A stretch of DNA of 64,000 nucleotides from Nitrospirillum amazonense (GTDB taxonomy: Bacteria; Pseudomonadota; Alphaproteobacteria; Azospirillales; Azospirillaceae): contig NZ_VITV01000001.1 in the NCBI RefSeq assembly GCF_007828035.1, forward strand, positions 744,001 through 808,000, in the 5' to 3' direction. Each line of letters opens with the position of its first letter. Position 1 is the first letter of the stretch. The position numbers and the translations under genes were made by a program. Below the pieces are notes generated by a model. That model worked only from the letters and a program-made list of their open reading frames with translations, did no database searches and was not told the DNA's origin. Below, in pieces: positions 9,270 to 17,795 of this stretch.

Positions 9270-10565
9270 ATGGTGACGACCTACGACGCGTGGCAGACCA
9301 CCTTCTTCTTCAACAACATCGCCAACGACGCCGGCGGGCAGGACGTGACGGTGGACTTGGATAAGTCCTTGCCCAAAAACGCCGCCCTGCAGGCGGGCGC
9401 CACGGCGGCGGCGGCGCAGCTGACGGCCATCCTGACGACCGGCGTCGACAAGGCGATCAAGGCCGCTGGCTCGCAGCTGGGGGCCGACGACTGGACCGTG
9501 GTATGGGGCCCCCAGGTCCTGTGCATCAATCCGGTCGCATTAAGCGTCCGTTGGGAGGCGTCGCCGCCCACCGCCCGCTTCAACGCCGCCAACGCGCTAT
9601 TCGTGGTCTACAGCCCCACGCTGGCCCGCTATGTCGTGGCCATCGCCGCCACCAACTTCAAATCCTTCTACGATTGGCTGAAGGAGGATTTCGCGGTGGC
9701 CACCGTGGTGGCCTGGGAAGGGGCCTTGCAGATGTGGAATGGCGGCACCAACGATACCCAGCCCAGCGCCCAGATTCCCTGCATCTCCATGGCGACGTAC
9801 ACCGGCATCACCAACCTGCTGGGCATCATCGACACCCAAATCACCCAGCAGACCTTGGTGGCTTTCCTCAAGGGGCTGACCCCGCCCGCCGGCACCACGC
9901 TGACCTTCACCGGCCACTCGCTGGCGGGCGCCCTGTCGCCGACGCTGGCCATGGCCTGTTTCGACCCCACCGCCGGCCTGCTGCAGGGCAGTTCGTGGAC
10001 GGCCGGCGACGCCATGATCTACGCCACCGCCGGCGCCACCCCGGGCAATGCCCCCTTCGCGGCGCTGGTCAACGGCACCGGCTGGGCGGGCGCAGACCAG
10101 ACGGGCAGCCAGCCCTGGCAGATCTGGAACCACGACATGTACAACAACGTGGATGTGGTGCCCCACGCCTGGGGGTCCGCCATGCTGGACGCGATTCCCG
10201 GCTATTACGGCACCTATTACGGTGCGCTGACCACCGACCTCATCACCCACCTCATCTCGCACGCCCGCGCCCATGCCAAGAAGGGGGAGGCCGTGGCCGG
10301 CCCCTACACCCCCATCAACAACCAGGCGCTGAATCCCGAGGGGCAGCCCGCCGCCTTTGACGAATTCGTCTCCAGCTACAAGGTGTCCGAGGGTGGCGGC
10401 GAGGTGATCGAATACCTGACCCCGGCCCAGGCCGCGGCGGTGTCGCCCCCGCCCACGGACAAGACGCAGGTGTCCTGGACCGAGCAGGTGCTGTTCCAGC
10501 ACACCACGGCCTATGGCCAGCTGATCCTGCAGAACCCGCCCCAGCCGGTGAAGTTGCCGTCTTAA
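9270..10565 (+). CDS. Lipase-like alpha/beta hydrolase (class 3 lipase family)
   Basis: A 431-residue protein with the nucleophile elbow TFTGHSLAGALS, where Ser217 is the predicted nucleophile. The preceding strand and following helix fit fungal-type (class 3) lipases; VVPHAWGS at about 300 contains Asp/His candidates for the rest of the triad. No signal peptide is visible, which is unusual for a lipase, so secretion by another route or a cytoplasmic role is possible. ATG 9270 follows GCGGGAGTAAACGGG, a good ribosome site. It is followed by a tandem 16-base repeat and a hairpin shared with convergent aceB. Confidence 0.75.
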   Translation: MVTTYDAWQTTFFFNNIANDAGGQDVTVDLDKSLPKNAALQAGATAAAAQLTAILTTGVDKAIKAAGSQLGADDWTVVWGPQVLCINPVALSVRWEASPPTARFNAANALFVVYSPTLARYVVAIAATNFKSFYDWLKEDFAVATVVAWEGALQMWNGGTNDTQPSAQIPCISMATYTGITNLLGIIDTQITQQTLVAFLKGLTPPAGTTLTFTGHSLAGALSPTLAMACFDPTAGLLQGSSWTAGDAMIYATAGATPGNAPFAALVNGTGWAGADQTGSQPWQIWNHDMYNNVDVVPHAWGSAMLDAIPGYYGTYYGALTTDLITHLISHARAHAKKGEAVAGPYTPINNQALNPEGQPAAFDEFVSSYKVSEGGGEVIEYLTPAQAAAVSPPPTDKTQVSWTEQVLFQHTTAYGQLILQNPPQPVKLPS

Positions 10566-10566
10566 G

Positions 10567-10598
10567 GCCGAGGGGACCAAACGCCGAGGGGACCAAAC
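10567..10598. repeat. Perfect tandem 16-base direct repeat
   Basis: GCCGAGGGGACCAAAC occurs twice head to tail just after the lipase stop codon. It lies between the stop and the terminator hairpin; no function is apparent. Confidence 0.85.
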
Positions 10599-10619
10599 AA
10601 GGAAAGCAGGCCAACAAGG

Positions 10620-10650
10620 AAGGCCGGCATCCATCCGGGCGCCGGCCTTT
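10620..10650. terminator. Hairpin terminator between convergent lipase and aceB genes
   Basis: AAGGCCGGC pairs with GCCGGCCTT (9 base pairs, 12-base loop). Short T-rich flanks on both strands (TTTCCCC forward, CCTTGTTGG reverse) suggest a weak bidirectional terminator. Confidence 0.5.
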
Positions 10651-10701
10651 CCCCGCGGTCTTCGCCCTTTTGCTTGGGCGTTCCTCCCTCTCCCCGGGAA
10701 C

Positions 10702-12348
10702 TCAGGAACCTGTCTCCATCAGCCGATCATAGGCCGGCAGGGTCAGGAATTCGGCGAAGCGGTGCTGGAACACCAGGTCGGAGAACAGGCGCGCCGCCTC
10801 CTCATGCCGGCTGTGGGCCAGGGCCACCTCCCCCACGCGGCCGATCCAGGCGGCCAGTTCCTCCTCGATGATGCGCTCCACCAGGGCATGGTCGATGGTG
10901 CGGCCGTCGTCCAGCTTGGCACCGTGGCGCAGCCATTGCCAAACCTGGGCGCGGCTGATCTCCGCCGTGGCGGCGTCCTCCATCAGATTGAACAGGGGCA
11001 CGCAACCCTGGCCGCGCAGCCAGGCCTCGATGTAGCCGATGCCCACCGCCACGTTCTGGCGCAGGCCCGCCTCCGTGCGGGGGCCTTGGGGGATGGCCAG
11101 CAGATCCTCCGCCGTCACCCGCACGTCGTGGCAGGTGGCGTGGATCTGGTTGGGGGTGCGCATCAGGTCGTCGAACACCTCGCGCGCCACCGGCACCAGC
11201 GCCGGATGGGCCACCCAGGTGCCGTCATGGCCGTTGCGGGCCTCCCGCTCCTTGTCCGCCCGCACTTGGGCGAAGGCGCGGTCGTTGGCGACGGGATCGT
11301 CCTTCACCGGGATGTAGGCCGCCATGCCGCCAATGGCCGGGGCGCCGCGGCGGTGGCACGTCTTCACCGCCAGGCGGGAATAGGCGTTGAGGAAGGCCTT
11401 GTCCATGGTGACGGCCGCGCGATCGGGCAGCAGGGCGTCGGGATCGTTCCGGAACTTCTTGATGAAGCTGAAGATGTAGTCCCAGCGGCCGCAGTTCAGG
11501 CCGGCGGAATGGCACCGCAGCTCATACAGGATCTCGTCCATCTCGAAGGCCGCCAGGATGCTTTCGATCAGCACCGTCGCCTTGATGGTACCGGGGGGCA
11601 GATCCAGGCATTCCTGGGCGTGCAGGAAGACGTCGTTCCACAGGCGCGCCTCGGCCCGGCCCTCGATCTTGGGCAGGTAGAAATAGGGGCCGCTGCCCCG
11701 GGCCAGCAGTTCGCGGGCGTTGTGGAAGAAATAAAGGCCGAAGTCGAACAGCGCGGCCGACACGGGCCGGCCGTCGATCAGCACGTGCTTTTCCTCCAGG
11801 TGCCAGCCGCGGGGGCGGACCATCAGCACCGCGACCTTGTCATTCAGGGCATAGCTCTTGCCCGACACCGGATCGGTATGGGTGATGGTGCGGCGAATGG
11901 CGTCGCGCAGGTTGACTTGGCCATCCATGACGTTGGCCCAGGTGGGGGCGTTGCTGTCCTCGAAATCGGCCATGAACACCTGCGCGCCGGAATTCAGCGC
12001 GTTGATGATCATCTTGCGTTCGACGGGGCCGGTGATCTCCACCCGGCGGTCGCGCAGGTCGGCCGGCTGCGGCTCGACCGTCCATTCCTCGTGCCGGGCA
12101 TAGCCGCAGGCGGGGTTGAAGGCCGGCTTCTCACCCGCGTCCAGACGGGCCTGGCGCTCCACCCGCTTTTCCAGCAGATAGCGCCGGCGCCAGCCGAAGC
12201 GGCGTTCCAGGTCGGCCACAAAGGCCAGGGCGGCGGGGGTCAGGAGGACATCATAGCCGGGCTTGGACGCGGCGCGGATCTCGATACGGCCTACCGGGGC
12301 ATCCGGGGACAGGCGGGGGGCCGAGGGGGCGAGCAGAGCGTCAGGCAT
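10702..12348 (-). CDS. aceB: Malate synthase A
   Basis: A 548-residue enzyme, the usual length of malate synthase A. It condenses glyoxylate with acetyl-CoA to give malate, the second step of the glyoxylate shunt. Family blocks are present: ITGPVERKMIINALNSGAQVFMADFEDS, VRPRGWHLEEKH, YFYLPKIEGRAEARLW and GGMAAYIPVKDD, together with the catalytic-region RWDYIFSFIKKFR. The gene lies downstream of aceA in the same direction, with 339 bases between them holding two nested palindromes, so the two may be co-transcribed with attenuation. Confidence 0.97.
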   Translation of the reverse strand: MPDALLAPSAPRLSPDAPVGRIEIRAASKPGYDVLLTPAALAFVADLERRFGWRRRYLLEKRVERQARLDAGEKPAFNPACGYARHEEWTVEPQPADLRDRRVEITGPVERKMIINALNSGAQVFMADFEDSNAPTWANVMDGQVNLRDAIRRTITHTDPVSGKSYALNDKVAVLMVRPRGWHLEEKHVLIDGRPVSAALFDFGLYFFHNARELLARGSGPYFYLPKIEGRAEARLWNDVFLHAQECLDLPPGTIKATVLIESILAAFEMDEILYELRCHSAGLNCGRWDYIFSFIKKFRNDPDALLPDRAAVTMDKAFLNAYSRLAVKTCHRRGAPAIGGMAAYIPVKDDPVANDRAFAQVRADKEREARNGHDGTWVAHPALVPVAREVFDDLMRTPNQIHATCHDVRVTAEDLLAIPQGPRTEAGLRQNVAVGIGYIEAWLRGQGCVPLFNLMEDAATAEISRAQVWQWLRHGAKLDDGRTIDHALVERIIEEELAAWIGRVGEVALAHSRHEEAARLFSDLVFQHRFAEFLTLPAYDRLMETGS

Positions 12349-12424
12349 GATACCTCTCCCTTCAGATCAGGGGGCCTGTCGCGGATAGGCTCAGGCCCTC
12401 GGAGGCGGTGATGTAAGGGGGCAG

Positions 12425-12475
12425 GGGTGCGGCGGCGGGACGCTCCAGCGTCGTTCAAACCCCGTCGCCGCACCC
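12425..12475. repeat. Nested palindrome, copy 1 (REP-like) between aceA and aceB
   Basis: Arms at 12425-12439 and 12461-12475 match at 14 of 15 positions. Between them sits the core ACGCTCCAGCGTCGTT, itself a hairpin (ACGCT-CC-AGCGT). The same core and a related outer stem recur at 12571-12618. The element could stabilise or attenuate the aceA-aceB message. Confidence 0.75.
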
Positions 12476-12570
12476 TTGCCAGGGCAGGGGATGGAATGGG
12501 CCATCCCCTGCCGATCTCGTGGACGCGTTGGAATTCGGTGAAATCCGGAGGGAAATCCGGAGGGGAAAAC

Positions 12571-12618
12571 CGGGCGGCGGCGGGACGCTCCAGCGTCGTT
12601 TATTCCCGCCGCCGCCCG
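12571..12618 (-). repeat. Nested palindrome, copy 2 (REP-like / attenuator) after aceA
   Basis: Outer arms 12571-12585 (CGGGCGGCGGCGGGA) and 12604-12618 are a perfect 15-base inverted repeat enclosing the same ACGCTCCAGCGT hairpin as copy 1. On the minus strand, the direction of aceA, the outer stem is followed by GTTTTCCCC, so it can act as a partial terminator. A tandem 12-base repeat (GAAATCCGGAGG twice) lies just to the left. Confidence 0.75.
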
Positions 12619-12687
12619 AAGGGTGCTTCCAGGCGAACGGTGCGTCGGCCTTCCCTGGAAGTCACCCCGTTCCGGGGACGGAGACGA

Positions 12688-13977
12688 TCAGTGGAACTGG
12701 TCGGTCTCGGTCGAGTCCTTCATGGCGGTGGTGCTGCTGGTGCCGCCGGTGATGGCCATGGACACGGCGTCGAAGTAGCCGGTGCCCACCTCGCGCTGGT
12801 GCTTCACCGCGGTGAAGCCGTGCTCCACGGCGGCGAATTCCTTCTGCTGCAACTCGGAGAAGGCGGCCATGCCGCGCTCCTTATAGCCGCGCGCCAGCTC
12901 GAAGGTGGCGTAGTTCAGCGAGTGGAAGCCCGCCAGGGTGATGAACTGGAACTTGTAACCCATGGCGCCCAGCTCTTGCTGGAAGCGGGCGATGGTCGCC
13001 TCGTCCAGGTTGGCGCGCCAGTTGAAGCTGGGCGAGCAGTTGTAGGCCAGCAGCTTGCCCGGGAACTGCTTGTGCACGGCCTCGGCGAAACGGCGGGCGT
13101 CATCCAGGTTCGGCTTGGACGTTTCCCACCACAGCAGGTCGGCATAGGGGGCGTAGGCCAGGCCGCGGGCGATGCAGTAATCGACGCCCATGCCCTTGCG
13201 GATGCGGAAGAAGCCTTCCGGCGTGCGGTCGTTGCGGTCGATGAAGGGATGGTCGCGCTCATCCACGTCGGATGTGATCAGCTGCGCGCTTTCCGCGTCG
13301 GTGCGGGCCACCACCAGGGTGCTGGTGCCGGAGACGTCGGCGCCCAGGCGGGCGGCGTTCAGGATGCGGATGAACTGCTGGATGGGGATCAGCACCTTGC
13401 CGCCCAGGTGGCCGCACTTCTTTTCCGACGCCAGCTGGTCCTCGAAATGGACGGCGGCGGCGCCGGCCTCGATCATGGACTTCATCAGCTCATGGGCGTT
13501 CAGCGGGCCGCCAAAGCCAGCCTCGGCGTCGGCGACGATGGGCACCATCCAGTTGATGTCGTCCTTGCCCTCGGAATGGGAAATCTGGTCGGCGCGCAGC
13601 AGGGCGTTGTTGATGCGCTTCACGACGCTGGGGACCGAGTTGGCCGGGTACAGGCTCTGGTCCGGGTACATCTGGCCCGCCAGGTTGGCGTCGGCCGCGA
13701 CCTGCCAGCCGGACAGATAGATCGCCTCCAGGCCGGCCTTGGCCATCTGCACCGCCTGGTTGCCGGTGAAGGCGCCGAGGCTGTGGACATAGGGGCGGGT
13801 GTGCAACAGTTCCCACAGGCGGCGGGCGCCCAGTTCGGCCAGGGTGTATTCGATCTTCACCGTGCCGGACAGGCGCTTCACGTCCTCCATGGTGTAGTCG
13901 CGCTTCACACCGTCGAAGCGGCGGGCATGCAGCGCCTTCAGGTCGGTGGGGGTGGTGCCTTGATCCAGCGGAGCCAT
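12688..13977 (-). CDS. aceA: Isocitrate lyase
   Basis: A 429-residue enzyme that splits isocitrate into glyoxylate and succinate, the first step of the glyoxylate shunt. The active-site signature KKCGH is at residues 186-190 with catalytic Cys188; [11 protein letters not shown] and [12 protein letters not shown] are further conserved substrate and metal-binding segments. The length equals bacterial short-form ICL. AAAGGAATTAGG precedes ATG 13977. It is transcribed away from the XRE-type regulator at 14342, and the shared 364-base region contains a dense operator-like array. Confidence 0.98.
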   Translation of the reverse strand: MAPLDQGTTPTDLKALHARRFDGVKRDYTMEDVKRLSGTVKIEYTLAELGARRLWELLHTRPYVHSLGAFTGNQAVQMAKAGLEAIYLSGWQVAADANLAGQMYPDQSLYPANSVPSVVKRINNALLRADQISHSEGKDDINWMVPIVADAEAGFGGPLNAHELMKSMIEAGAAAVHFEDQLASEKKCGHLGGKVLIPIQQFIRILNAARLGADVSGTSTLVVARTDAESAQLITSDVDERDHPFIDRNDRTPEGFFRIRKGMGVDYCIARGLAYAPYADLLWWETSKPNLDDARRFAEAVHKQFPGKLLAYNCSPSFNWRANLDEATIARFQQELGAMGYKFQFITLAGFHSLNYATFELARGYKERGMAAFSELQQKEFAAVEHGFTAVKHQREVGTGYFDAVSMAITGGTSSTTAMKDSTETDQFH

Positions 13978-14341
13978 GATCGCCTAATTCCTTTCATTCA
14001 AGACGTCGGACGGCCTTTTGAGCGGGGTTGGAACCATGATGGTTCCGGCCGACCTTATGATGTTCCCGTGACCGCCGGCGTTTGCCTGTTTCGCACTGCG
14101 TCCGTCGCGTTCACTGCACTGCATTAGACTTGGCGATTTGGTAAACTGGATCAATAAGTCTTTGATTGAAAAGTGGTAACGATGTAATCTCTTGTAATGT
14201 CGGTAAGTGAAAACTTGTAAAGTTTGTAAATTCACTTACCCTTCCGGCGCAGTGCTGAAGGGGTGGGAACCAAGTGGCGGCAGGGCTAACACCCCGTCTG
14301 AACAGGCCGCCACGGGACCGGATGGGAGGGGGTGGCGGGCG
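13978..14341. promoter_or_regulatory. Divergent aceA / regulator control region
   Basis: This stretch is AT-rich (especially 14120-14240). It contains six GTAA motifs starting at 14176, 14184, 14194, 14203, 14217 and 14226, mostly 8-10 bases apart, plus one at 14141. A perfect 10-base inverted repeat GGTAAGTGAA (14202-14211) / TTCACTTACC (14231-14240) encloses two TTGTAAA-type units. AAAGTTTGTAAA here is close to the RamB motif AAACTTTGCAAA known from Corynebacterium glyoxylate genes. I infer that the neighbouring RamB/ScfR-like regulator binds here. Confidence 0.65.
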
Positions 14342-15781
14342 ATGGCGGAAAAGAAGGCGATGCTGGGCCACAAGGTACGCCGCCTGCGTCGCGACCTGCA
14401 CCTGACCCAGGCCCAGATGGCGGAGATGCTGGCCATCTCCCCCTCCTATCTGAACCTGATCGAGGGCAATCAGCGGCCGCTGACCGTGGCGCTGCTGCTG
14501 AAGATCGGCCAGACCTTCGACGTTGACCTCGCCACCTTCGCCGAGGATGACGAGGTGCGGCTGGTGGCGGGCCTGCGCGAGGTGTTCGCCGACCCGCTGT
14601 TCGACCATAACGACATCAAGAACCAGGACATGAAGGAACTGGCGGCGGTCGCCCCCGGCCTGGGCCAGGCGGTCGTCACCCTTTACCGCGCCTATCTCGA
14701 GGCGCGGGAGGATATCCAGGCGCTGGCGGAAAAGGTGGATGACCGCGACCGCCAGCACCCCCAGGCGGCCGGCCAGCAGTTCGCCCAGGATGAGGTGGGG
14801 GAGTTCTTCCAGGACCAGAACAACCATTTTCCCGAGCTGGAGCTGGCGGCGGAAACGCTGTGGTTCGACGGGGACCTGGATTCGGCCGACCTCTATGGTT
14901 CCCTCGCCCGTTTCGTGCAGAAGGCCCACGGCCTGACGGTCAAGCTGATGCCGGTGGAGGTGATGGGCGAGACGGTGCGCCGCTACGACCGCCATTCCCG
15001 CCGCGTGCTGATCTCGGAAATGCTGCCGCCGGCGGGGCGCACCTTCCAGCTGGCGGTGCAGGTGGCCCTGATGCGCCACCGCGACCTGCTGTCGGCCACG
15101 GTGGAAAAGGCCACCATGGCCAGCGAGGACTCGCGTCAGCTGGCCCGCATCGTCCTGGCGGGCTACTTCGCCGCTGCCGTCATGATGCCCTATGGCCGCT
15201 TCCTGGAGGCGGCCAAGTCCGCCCGCTATGACATCGAGGTGCTGATGCACCGTTTCGTCGCCAGCTTCGAGCAGGTCTGCCACCGGCTGACGACCTTGCA
15301 GCGGCCGGGGGCCAAGGGCGTCCCCTTCTTCCTGGTGCGGGTGGATCCGGCGGGCAACATTTCCAAGCGGTTCAGCGCCGTGCCTGGCTTCCACATGGCC
15401 CGCTTCGGCGGCGGTTGCCCGCGCTGGACCGTGCACCAGGCCTTCCGCAACCCGGGCCAGATCCTGACTCAGCTGATGCGCATGCCGGACGGCACCAGCT
15501 ATTTCGCCATTGCCCGCACCCTCAGCAAGGCCGGCGGGTGGAAAAGCGTGCCGCGCCAGTTCGCCCTCAGCCTGGGGTGCGAGGCGACGCAGGCGCACCA
15601 GCTGATCTATGCCGACGGCATCGACCTGGCCGGCGCGCAGGCCACGCCGGTCGGCACCAACTGCCGCCTGTGCCCGCGCCTGGACTGTACGCAGCGGGCC
15701 TTCCCGCCCTTGAACCACCGCCTGGTGGTGGATGAGAACATCCGGGGACTGTCCAGCTATATCGGGCCGCCCACCGGCTGA
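14342..15781 (+). CDS. XRE-family regulator of the ScfR/RamB type (short-chain fatty acid / glyoxylate control)
   Basis: A 479-residue regulator. Residues ~10-65 are an XRE helix-turn-helix (KVRRLRRDLHLTQAQMAEMLAISPSYLNLIEGNQRPLT). The middle (~150-300) resembles the IrrE/ImmA-type peptidase-like domain, but no clear HExxH zinc motif is visible. The C-terminal part contains the conserved Cys cluster NCRLCPRLDCTQRAFPP found in RamB/ScfR proteins. Relatives control acetate, propionate and glyoxylate genes, which fits its divergent position next to aceA. ATG 14342 is chosen because the HTH begins there and GGGAGGGGG lies upstream; the frame is open 45 codons further. Confidence 0.87.
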   Translation: MAEKKAMLGHKVRRLRRDLHLTQAQMAEMLAISPSYLNLIEGNQRPLTVALLLKIGQTFDVDLATFAEDDEVRLVAGLREVFADPLFDHNDIKNQDMKELAAVAPGLGQAVVTLYRAYLEAREDIQALAEKVDDRDRQHPQAAGQQFAQDEVGEFFQDQNNHFPELELAAETLWFDGDLDSADLYGSLARFVQKAHGLTVKLMPVEVMGETVRRYDRHSRRVLISEMLPPAGRTFQLAVQVALMRHRDLLSATVEKATMASEDSRQLARIVLAGYFAAAVMMPYGRFLEAAKSARYDIEVLMHRFVASFEQVCHRLTTLQRPGAKGVPFFLVRVDPAGNISKRFSAVPGFHMARFGGGCPRWTVHQAFRNPGQILTQLMRMPDGTSYFAIARTLSKAGGWKSVPRQFALSLGCEATQAHQLIYADGIDLAGAQATPVGTNCRLCPRLDCTQRAFPPLNHRLVVDENIRGLSSYIGPPTG

Positions 15782-15882
15782 CGGTCATATTAACGGCGGG
15801 CATCCATCCCATCCCCTTGCGTCCTTGCCGCCTAAGGCTGTAGGCGGCAGGGTGGCGCCGGATCGTCGTGGGGGAATGCATC

Positions 15883-16401
15883 ATGCGCAGGTTGGCGGTG
15901 GGTATGGCCTTGGGCGCCATCGCGGGCGTGTCGATGGCCGCGTTCGCCGATCCGGCGCCGGGTCTGAAGCCCATGGCCTTTCTCGCCGGCCATTGCTGGA
16001 GGGGTGAATTCCCCGGCGGCCAGCGTACCGATACCCACTGCTTCGCCTGGCTGTATGAAGGCAAGGCCCTGCGCGACACCCACACGGTGCGCACGCCCGG
16101 CCAGCCGGACTATGTGGGCGAAACGACATACTATTGGGACCCGGCGGCCAAGCGGGTGGAATACCTCTACATCGAGAACCAGGGCGGCATCAGTCACGGC
16201 ACGGTGACGGCCGAGGGCGGCGCCCTGGTCTTCCCCGCCACCCAGTATGTGGCGGAGGGCCAAGCCATGACCTATCGCGTGCGCTGGACCCCGCAAGGGA
16301 CCGGCGATGGTGAGCCCGCATCATATGAGGCGTGGAGCGAGGCCCAGACCAAGGACGGCTGGTCCACCATGTTCAAGCTGGCGCTGAAGCGGCAGCCCTG
16401 A
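15883..16401 (+). CDS. Secreted protein of unknown function
   Basis: A 172-residue protein with a signal peptide (MRRLAVGMALGAIAGVSMAAFA). The mature part has two Cys (HCWRGEF and HCFAW) and a pattern of alternating strands (YYWDPAAKRVEYLYIENQGG, TYRVRWTP, FKLALKRQP) that suggests a small beta-barrel similar to lipocalin/THAP4-like domains. No catalytic motif is visible. GTGGGGG precedes ATG 15883. It ends 16 bases from the convergent gene at 16418. Confidence 0.7.
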   Translation: MRRLAVGMALGAIAGVSMAAFADPAPGLKPMAFLAGHCWRGEFPGGQRTDTHCFAWLYEGKALRDTHTVRTPGQPDYVGETTYYWDPAAKRVEYLYIENQGGISHGTVTAEGGALVFPATQYVAEGQAMTYRVRWTPQGTGDGEPASYEAWSEAQTKDGWSTMFKLALKRQP

Positions 16402-16417
16402 CCTTGCCACCGCCGGA

Positions 16418-17053
16418 TCAGTGGCTCTTGGGGGTTTCCAGCGCGCGGTCGGCCGCCGCCAGGGCGCCCTTGCCGGCCAAGGCCAGGACGATGACGTAGT
16501 TTTGATAGTGGCGCAGCCGTTCGATCAGGGTCTGGCGCTGGGCGGGGCTCATCTGGGCGGGATCGGTGCCGAACAGGCGCATGTCCTGCCATTCCGCCAG
16601 CTGCGCCTTCTCCTGCTCTGTGAACAGGCGGAAGCCGGCATAGGCTTCGGCGTAGCGGCGCACCTCGTCGTAGGGCAGTTCACCCAGGGCCTGGGTGGCG
16701 ATGGCGGCATCCCAGCTTGCGCTGGACATCAGGTCCAGGCGGATGCCGGGGTACTTAAGCTCCGCGCCCGCTGTCCCTTTGCCTTGCTGCCAGGCGGTCA
16801 GCAGGGCGATGTCTTCCTCCGCCCGGCTACTGTGCCCGGCGACCTCGGCCATGACCTCCTGCACCGCCTTGCGATTCTCCGCCAGCTCGGCATGGAAGCT
16901 TTCCACCGCCTGCCGTGCCAATTCATGGCGATGATAGGCCTCCACCGCCTGTTCCAGGCCCAGCGCGATCAGGATGCCGATGGTGACCACGCCGATATGG
17001 ATGGCGAAGTCCTTCAGGGATTGGATGGGGCCTTCCGGGGCGTGGATTTCCAT
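16418..17053 (-). CDS. Single-pass membrane protein of unknown function
   Basis: A 211-residue protein with one clear membrane helix (~17-38, FAIHIGVVTIGILIALGLEQ) followed by a charged, helical domain (EAYHRHELARQAVESFHAELAENRKAV) probably outside the cytoplasm. I recognise no enzyme motif. Proteins with this layout are widespread in proteobacteria as unnamed families. It lies 42 bases downstream of the acetyltransferase and may share its transcript. Confidence 0.65.
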   Translation of the reverse strand: MEIHAPEGPIQSLKDFAIHIGVVTIGILIALGLEQAVEAYHRHELARQAVESFHAELAENRKAVQEVMAEVAGHSSRAEEDIALLTAWQQGKGTAGAELKYPGIRLDLMSSASWDAAIATQALGELPYDEVRRYAEAYAGFRLFTEQEKAQLAEWQDMRLFGTDPAQMSPAQRQTLIERLRHYQNYVIVLALAGKGALAAADRALETPKSH

Positions 17054-17094
17054 GGGCGTGTTTCGCGTCTGGTCAGGATGGGAATGGGAAAGGG

Positions 17095-17625
17095 TCAGTT
17101 CAGGATTTTCTGCAGGAACACCAAATCCAACCAGCGGTCGAATTTGCGCCCCACTTGGGGCAGGCGCCCGGTCTCGCTGAAGCCATAGCGCTGGTGCAGG
17201 CGGATGCTGGTCAGGTTGCTGGCCTCTATCCCCGCGATCATGACATGCAGGCCGGTGGCCGTCGCCCGCGCCAGCAGGGCGGACAGCAGGGCGGTGCCGA
17301 TGCCCCGGCCCCGCGCCGCCTCATCCACGTACAGCGAATTCTCCACCGTGTGCTGATAGCCGCTGCGGGCGCGGAACTCCCCATATGTGGCGAAGCCCAG
17401 CACCTCGCCCGGCGGCGCGTCGGGGCCGGGTGTGGCCACCAGCACGGGCTGTCCCTTGGACTGGCGCTCGGCCAGCCAGGCGGCACGCTCCGCCACCGAG
17501 GTGGGCTCCAGGCTCCATATCGCGGTGGTATGGACGATGGCCTCGTTCAGGATGGCCACGATTCGCGGCAGATCGGCGGCGTTGGCGTCGCGGATGTGGA
17601 CGAAGGGGGACGGCGCGGCGGACAT
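17095..17625 (-). CDS. GNAT family N-acetyltransferase (phosphinothricin acetyltransferase-like)
   Basis: A 176-residue cytoplasmic enzyme. The acetyl-CoA binding motif A is DEAARGRGIGTALLSALLARA, preceded by SLYV. The N-terminal IRDANAADLPRIVAILNEAI and C-terminal NLTSIRLHQRYGFSETGRL agree with the phosphinothricin/methionine sulfone acetyltransferase subgroup, which acetylates small amines. The true substrate is unknown. ATG 17625 is preferred over an upstream frame extension that lacks conserved sequence. Confidence 0.87.
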   Translation of the reverse strand: MSAAPSPFVHIRDANAADLPRIVAILNEAIVHTTAIWSLEPTSVAERAAWLAERQSKGQPVLVATPGPDAPPGEVLGFATYGEFRARSGYQHTVENSLYVDEAARGRGIGTALLSALLARATATGLHVMIAGIEASNLTSIRLHQRYGFSETGRLPQVGRKFDRWLDLVFLQKILN

Positions 17626-17795
17626 GGGCGTCGGACGGACCTCGGGTTCTCGCTTTGGTGGCACCGGTAAAACACATGAACGCGGCCCCTTTGGCAATGG
17701 CCGTTGCCGGACCGGGGCCGGGCCGGATACCGTTGCACCAAGGGCCGCCGCCGGAACGGGCGGCCCCACAAAGATGGGCGACCGGCAGAAAGGGC

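Noticed and set aside
14111-15718. A long (535-codon) minus-strand open frame across the regulator gene
   Set aside because: It is the antisense shadow of the XRE-type regulator in GC-rich DNA. Its translation is low-complexity (His/Gln/Gly-rich) without motifs, as with similar frames over cbbA/cbbL, cbbT and the importer genes.
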